DNA of 64,000 bases, taken from Erysipelotrichaceae bacterium UBA2227 (GTDB lineage: Bacteria; Bacillota_I; Bacilli_A; Erysipelotrichales; Erysipelotrichaceae). Under the pieces are notes generated by a model. The model did no database searches. It was not told where the DNA came from and worked only from the letters and a program-made list of their open reading frames with translations. The stretch is taken from assembly GCA_002348095.1 (NCBI GenBank), contig DDYT01000065.1, positions 102,304 through 166,303 of the forward strand. The letters run 5' to 3'. The position numbers and the translations under genes were made by a program. Shown here piece after piece: positions 59,658-64,000 of this stretch; positions within the stretch are counted from its first letter, which is position 1; every line of letters starts with the position of its first letter.

Positions 59658-60677
59658 ATGGAACGTCTTCTAAAGAAGTTTTATCAGAAATATATTCTCG
59701 ATGGTTTATCGGCGATGGCATTGGGATTGTTTGCTTCATTGATCGTCGGCTTGATCCTGCGTACTGCGGCCGAACAATTGCTTTTATTTTGGCCTGATTC
59801 ACCGATAGTGCTGTCCATACAGGAAATCGGTCGTGCCGCAATTTCGATGATGGGGCCGGCCATTGCTATTGCGGTCGCATACAAACTAAAAGCTCCCTTG
59901 TTGGTATTGGTTGCATCCATGGTGGCCGGTCAGTTGGGTGCGGTGTACGGTGGACCGGCGGGAGCGTATCTTTCCGTAGTTATGGCCATCGAAGCCGGAT
60001 CATTCGTATCAAAAAAGACACCGCTTGACATTATCGTTACTCCAATCGTTACGATGATTGCCGGATTTCTTGTCGCGATTTCCGCGGGGCAGCTGATTGG
60101 GGCGTTGATGTCAGGGTTGGGCATTATTATCGTTGAGGCAACCAAGGCACAACCCCTGATCATGGGTATCGTCGTTTCTGTCGTCATGGGTATGATCTTG
60201 ACTGCACCGATTTCCAGTGCAGCACTGGCGCTGATGTTACAAATTTCAGGATTGGCGGCAGGTGCTGCCACTGCCGGATGTTGTGCACAGATGGTCGGGT
60301 TTGCTTTGATGAGCCGAAAGGACAATAAGGCCGGAGAAGTTATCGCTCAGGGCTTGGGTACATCGATGTTGCAAGTGAGCAATATCATCCGTAATCCGTG
60401 GATCTGGGTTCCGCCGACATTGGCAGCGGCAATTACAGGACCTTTGGCTACGATAGTATTTTCCATGGAGAACATTGCGGCCGGAGCCGGTATGGGTACC
60501 AGCGGATTGGTGGGAGTCATTCTGACCTTTCAGACCATGGGATTTACTTCAGATGTATTTTTTAAGGTTTTATTTCTTTATATCGTTCTTCCCGGGATAT
60601 TGAGTGTCTTGTTTTATGAGATTCTTGTGAAGATGAAAAAAATAAAAGCGGGCGATTGTTCGATCAACGTGGACTGA
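59658..60677 (+). CDS. PTS EIIC-like membrane protein, PfoR family
   Basis: This 339-residue protein has about ten membrane helices, rich in Gly/Ala. It resembles the stand-alone PTS_EIIC_2/PfoR family: DGLSAMALGLFASLIVGLIL near the N-terminus, then GQLGAVYGGPAGAY, TAPISSAALALMLQISGLAA and AGCCAQMVGFALMSRKDN. PfoR was first described as a regulator of perfringolysin; transport function is unproven. No EIIA, EIIB or HPr genes are nearby. It is preceded directly by a terminator, so expression probably depends on read-through. Confidence 0.82.
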   Translation: MERLLKKFYQKYILDGLSAMALGLFASLIVGLILRTAAEQLLLFWPDSPIVLSIQEIGRAAISMMGPAIAIAVAYKLKAPLLVLVASMVAGQLGAVYGGPAGAYLSVVMAIEAGSFVSKKTPLDIIVTPIVTMIAGFLVAISAGQLIGALMSGLGIIIVEATKAQPLIMGIVVSVVMGMILTAPISSAALALMLQISGLAAGAATAGCCAQMVGFALMSRKDNKAGEVIAQGLGTSMLQVSNIIRNPWIWVPPTLAAAITGPLATIVFSMENIAAGAGMGTSGLVGVILTFQTMGFTSDVFFKVLFLYIVLPGILSVLFYEILVKMKKIKAGDCSINVD

Positions 60678-60701
60678 TGCACAACAGTGCATCTTTTTTT
60701 T
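60676..60701 (+). terminator. Terminator after the PfoR-like gene
   Basis: GATGCAC-aaca-GTGCATC followed by eight Ts. The stem includes the stop codon. Confidence 0.85.
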
Positions 60702-60742
60702 GATTTTAAGGGTATAATGAAGGTGAATTTGGAGGGATGCTT

Positions 60743-62047
60743 ATGAGTATCATCGCTGCCTTTTTGCTTCCCCATCCGCCGATTGCCATTTCAGTTATCG
60801 GTCGGGGAGAAGAAAGAAACATCCAATCCACCATCAATGCTTATCATCAGATATCCAAAATCATTGCGGATATCCAACCGGACATCATTGTTATCAGTTC
60901 ACCGCATGCCCCGTATCTCAGGGAAGGATTTTTCGTAGGAAATTCTGAATCAGCTACCGGAGATTTTTCGCGATTTGGTCATCCGGAACTTCAAGAAACA
61001 TTTCGAATGGATCGTGAGTTCGCCAGTGCTTTGAAAGAAATCAATGATCAGGTGCGGCTTTTCGATATGGGGAAAACAGATGTAGACCATGGGGTTATGG
61101 TTCCTCTTTCCTTTATTCAGCAACAAGGATCATACCGCTGGGTCATTACTGGAATTTCGACATTGACCAAGCAAGAGCACAGGCAGCTTGGAAAAGATAT
61201 CAGCGCGGTAAGTGAACGCCTGAATAAGAAGACGGTCTTTATTGCCAGCGGGGATCTGTCTCACCGCTTAAAACACGACGGTCCATATGGATACGTGAAA
61301 GAGGGAGAGATTTTTGATAGAAAAATTACCGAAATCTTGTCTTCGGGTAACTTTGAGTTGCTAGATGCCTTGGATGATACACTGTGTGAGAAGGCGGGCG
61401 AGTGCGGTTTGCGAGGATTGTTTGTTTTAGACGGAGTATTGAGTAATCAAAAGGTTTCTCCGATGTTATTGTCGTATGAAGGGCCTTTCGGGGTTGGATA
61501 TGCCATTGCCTCGTTTCTTCTCGATAAGATGAAAGATCCGTATGTCGACTTAGCGCGCAAGACGATTGATCATTATGTCAGAAAAAGGGAAATCATAAAA
61601 CTCGAAGAAACCTCATCTCTTATGGAACTTAGTCTGCCATCCGGCGGCGTGTTTGTGTCGATTCACCGACAAGGTCGTTTGCGCGGCTGTATCGGAACGA
61701 TAGAACCTGTCCGAAAGAATCTTGGCACGGAAATTATTTATAATGCGGTAGCGGCTTGCTCCAGAGACCCACGTTTTTATCCGGTATCTGTACAGGAGTT
61801 GAAAGATCTGGAAATTTCGGTGGATGTTTTGACTGAACCAGAGAAAATCCAAAATAAAAATGAACTGGATGTTCGAAGGTATGGAGTCATCGTTGCTTCC
61901 GGTTCGCGGCGCGGACTTCTTTTACCGGATTTGGAAGGAATTGATTCGATTGATCAGCAGGTGTCTATTGCCCGACGAAAAGCAGGTATCGATGCAGATG
62001 AGGAAGTGGAGTTGTATCGCTTTGAGGTAGTAAGACACCATGACTGA
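60743..62047 (+). CDS. Fused MEMO/LigB-like and AMMECR1 protein (AmmeMemoRadiSam system)
   Basis: This 434-residue protein combines two members of the conserved AmmeMemoRadiSam trio. Residues 1 to about 265 are the MEMO1/extradiol-dioxygenase-like domain (LLPHPPIAISVIGRG, VISSPHAPYL, VDHGVMVPLSFIQ, FIASGDLSHRL, GECGLRGLFVLDG). Residues about 275-434 are AMMECR1 (GVFVSIHRQGRLRGCIGTIE, SRDPRFYPVS, EISVDVLTEPE, GRRGLLLPDLEG-like GSRRGLLLPDLEG). The biochemical role is not established here. ATG 60743 has GGAGGG at 6 nt. It overlaps the radical-SAM gene by 8 nt. Confidence 0.92.
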   Translation: MSIIAAFLLPHPPIAISVIGRGEERNIQSTINAYHQISKIIADIQPDIIVISSPHAPYLREGFFVGNSESATGDFSRFGHPELQETFRMDREFASALKEINDQVRLFDMGKTDVDHGVMVPLSFIQQQGSYRWVITGISTLTKQEHRQLGKDISAVSERLNKKTVFIASGDLSHRLKHDGPYGYVKEGEIFDRKITEILSSGNFELLDALDDTLCEKAGECGLRGLFVLDGVLSNQKVSPMLLSYEGPFGVGYAIASFLLDKMKDPYVDLARKTIDHYVRKREIIKLEETSSLMELSLPSGGVFVSIHRQGRLRGCIGTIEPVRKNLGTEIIYNAVAACSRDPRFYPVSVQELKDLEISVDVLTEPEKIQNKNELDVRRYGVIVASGSRRGLLLPDLEGIDSIDQQVSIARRKAGIDADEEVELYRFEVVRHHD

Positions 62048-62861
62048 ATGCGATCTTTGTTTTCACCGGTGTCAATTGAATGAAGGGCAAGTTGGTTTTT
62101 GTCGTGCCAGAAAAAATGCAGAAGGTAAAATCATCCCGCTGAACTACGGCCGAGTGACGTCGATCGCGTTGGATCCCATTGAGAAGAAACCTTTGAAATA
62201 TTTTTGTCCGGGAAGTATGATTTTGTCGATTGGGGGATTCGGTTGTAATCTGCGATGTCCTTTTTGTCAGAATTATTCGATTTCCATGGCAGATGAAAAA
62301 ATACATACCCGATATCTTTCTATCGAAAATGCGGCAGAACTGGCTTCCTCTCTCAAGAAGGATGGGAATATCGGAATTGCATACACATACAATGAGCCGC
62401 TCATTAATTTTGAGTACGTTTTGGATTGTGCGATTGCCATCCGAAATATGGGTATGGTCAATGTACTGGTAACCAACGGGACAATTGAAGAAGAACCACT
62501 GAAAAAGATTCTGCCATATATCGACGCTTACAATATTGATCTGAAAGGTTTCAATCAAATCTTCTACGATAAGTTATGCGGGAACTTGGAATCGGTAAAA
62601 CGGACGATTCAACTAGCTTCTGAAGTTGCGCATGTCGAGATAACTTTTTTGGTGATTGAAGGTGAAAATGACTCAGACAATGATATGGAAGAAATGGCGA
62701 AGTGGCTTTCTGGTATCAATCCTGACATTCCGTTGCATATCAACAGATTCTTTCCGAATTATTTGTGGAAAGATCGTAATGTAACATCGAAAGAAACGCT
62801 GATACGATTGAAACTGATTGCTAAAAGGTATCTCCATCGGGTATCATTAGGAAATATCTGA
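62040..62861 (+). CDS. amrS: AmmeMemoRadiSam system radical SAM enzyme
   Basis: This 273-residue radical SAM protein has the [4Fe-4S] SAM motif CNLRCPFCQN (Cys x3 Cys x2 Cys, about residues 68-75) and an N-terminal four-Cys module CDLCFHRCQLNEGQVGFC typical of PflA-like AmrS. GIAYTYNEPLINFEY and NVLVTNGTI are also conserved. It overlaps the MEMO/AMMECR1 gene, completing the trio in two genes. The reaction is unknown from sequence. Confidence 0.92.
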   Translation: MTECDLCFHRCQLNEGQVGFCRARKNAEGKIIPLNYGRVTSIALDPIEKKPLKYFCPGSMILSIGGFGCNLRCPFCQNYSISMADEKIHTRYLSIENAAELASSLKKDGNIGIAYTYNEPLINFEYVLDCAIAIRNMGMVNVLVTNGTIEEEPLKKILPYIDAYNIDLKGFNQIFYDKLCGNLESVKRTIQLASEVAHVEITFLVIEGENDSDNDMEEMAKWLSGINPDIPLHINRFFPNYLWKDRNVTSKETLIRLKLIAKRYLHRVSLGNI

Positions 62862-62916
62862 TGAAAAGATAAAGGTGATGTGGTATTGTTGTACATGTCG
62901 GAAGTGAGTGATGGCG

Positions 62917-63969
62917 ATGAATACAGAAATCATTGAATTAAATGAACAGAACATTGATATTGAGAAGTTGAAACGAGCGGCACAGATCATCCGAGATTTG
63001 GGAACCGTCGTTTTACCTACGGAAACGGTTTATGGATTGGGAGCCAATGCGCTGTCTTCTGAAGCTGTATTAAAGATTTTTATGGCGAAAGGTCGCCCTG
63101 CAGACAATCCCCTGATCGTTCATGTGTGTTCTGCGGATATGATGAGCAATCTTTTGCATGAACCTTTGGATATGCGAGCCAAAATACTAATTGATACCTT
63201 TTGGCCGGGACCGCTGACATTGATATTTAAACGCTCTGAGTTGGTTCCGTTGGAAGTATGCGCCAATCTCGATACTGTGGCTATCCGGATGCCGGATCAT
63301 CCGATTGCACTGAAACTGATCGAATTGGCTAAAGTGCCAATCGCAGCTCCCAGTGCCAATGTCTCAGGAAAGCCGAGCCCGACGATGGCAAAGCATGTGA
63401 TTTCAGATATGGACGGCCGGGTCGATATGATCATTGAAGCAGATCGCAGCCGTATCGGTGTAGAATCAACCGTATTGGACATTACTTCAGAAGTTGCGGT
63501 CATTTTACGTCCCGGTGGTATTACACTGAATCAGCTTCAGGAAGTTCTCGGAAAAGAAGGTGTTGTCATCGATGAAATGATTGAAGGTGAAGCAGACAAA
63601 CCTCGTTCACCGGGTATGAAATATACACATTATGCTCCCAATGCAACGATGCAAATCGTACGTGGCGACAGAAACGACATTATCAGATATATTCAAAGTA
63701 AAATTCAAAGTACCGCCAACGCTTCAACTTCAGTCGGAGTACTTTGCAGTGATGAAACTAAGTCTCACTATCGGGGAGCCTGTGTTCTTTCGATTGGAAG
63801 CGTCCATCGGTTGGATCAAGGGGCGTCCAACCTGTTTGCCGTGTTGCGCGAGTTTGATCAGATGGGTGTTGATATCATTTTTGCTGAAGCATTTGCGGAG
63901 GATGAAATGGGTTTGGCACTGATGAACCGCATGAAGAAAGCTGCCGGATTTAATATTGTCGATGTGTGA
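62917..63969 (+). CDS. ywlC: Threonylcarbamoyl-AMP synthase (Sua5/YwlC)
   Basis: This enzyme makes threonylcarbamoyl-AMP for t6A37 of tRNA. The 350-residue protein has an N-terminal YrdC domain (LPTETVYGLGANAL, FMAKGRPADNPLIVHV, PSANVSGKPSPT, GVESTVLDI) and a C-terminal Sua5 domain (SPGMKYTHYAPNA linker), so it is the long Sua5 type rather than short TsaC. Starts at 62908, 62911 and 62917 are in frame; ATG 62917 has the best ribosome-site spacing. Functionally linked to TcdA at 33.6 kb. Confidence 0.94.
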   Translation: MNTEIIELNEQNIDIEKLKRAAQIIRDLGTVVLPTETVYGLGANALSSEAVLKIFMAKGRPADNPLIVHVCSADMMSNLLHEPLDMRAKILIDTFWPGPLTLIFKRSELVPLEVCANLDTVAIRMPDHPIALKLIELAKVPIAAPSANVSGKPSPTMAKHVISDMDGRVDMIIEADRSRIGVESTVLDITSEVAVILRPGGITLNQLQEVLGKEGVVIDEMIEGEADKPRSPGMKYTHYAPNATMQIVRGDRNDIIRYIQSKIQSTANASTSVGVLCSDETKSHYRGACVLSIGSVHRLDQGASNLFAVLREFDQMGVDIIFAEAFAEDEMGLALMNRMKKAAGFNIVDV

Positions 63970-64000
63970 ATGTTGTGTACAGTTGTAAATGATGTGAGAC

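Noticed and set aside
63970..64000. Last 31 bases after sua5
   Set aside because: Too short to assign; no terminator, promoter or coding signal can be supported.

Overview
This window is the chromosomal replication-origin region of a low-to-moderate-GC, walled, fermentative Firmicute. The features that point there are: rpmH-rnpA-yidC-jag reading away from one side of an oriC and dnaA-dnaN-yaaA-recF-gyrB-gyrA from the other; a serS T-box; an RNA polymerase delta subunit; the ywiB(DUF1934)-argS-rpoE-pyrG-fba-murA order; two [FeFe] hydrogenase-type genes; and murA and rodA (so a cell wall is present). I infer an Erysipelotrichia-like or related lineage. The genus cannot be fixed from the sequence alone. 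No tRNA or rRNA genes, CRISPR arrays, IS elements or prophage genes were seen.

Layout. 1-4.8 kb (minus strand): the 5' three-fifths of mfd, then pth, jag, yidC, rnpA and rpmH. 4.8-5.36 kb: oriC with degenerate DnaA boxes. 5.4-13.7 kb (plus): the dnaA-to-gyrA replication block. 13.8-25.4 kb: an EamA transporter, a gene of unknown function, T-box-controlled serS carrying two exact parS sites, the SRP RNA, tadA, dnaX, recR, fhs, an unknown PUA/EVE-like protein, an aldo-keto reductase, a CYTH protein and nadK. 25.4-28.3 kb: rodA and a PTS-permease relative that has lost its catalytic residues. 28.4-34.8 kb: mutS-mutL-miaA-tcdA-msrA as one tightly overlapping operon. 34.8-38 kb: a NatAB-like ABC exporter and a highly expressed, internally duplicated lipoprotein. 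38-43.3 kb: rarA, dtd, folD, DUF951, ychF, the c-di-AMP receptor darA, and a degenerate PfkB-like protein. 43.4-48 kb: an operon with a group-B-like [FeFe] hydrogenase, a 2Fe-2S thioredoxin-like ferredoxin, a PAS-containing putative sensory [FeFe] hydrogenase and a SpoIIE-type PP2C phosphatase. 48-64 kb: ispF, gltX, an HD hydrolase, an M24 peptidase, ywiB, argS, rpoE, pyrG with a CTP-sensing-type leader, fba, murA, an unknown gene, a PfoR-like EIIC protein, a fused MEMO/AMMECR1 gene with its radical-SAM partner, and sua5.

How it fits together. Most genes run away from oriC, so transcription is co-directional with replication on both arms. The head-on exceptions are the EamA gene, the CYTH gene, rodA, rarA and the PfkB-like gene. 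The most noteworthy parts are the parS palindrome that also forms a hairpin inside the serS T-box leader, the hydrogenase/phosphatase operon with a Rex-like operator candidate, the pyrG leader starting with GGGC, and the catalytically stripped PTS relative.
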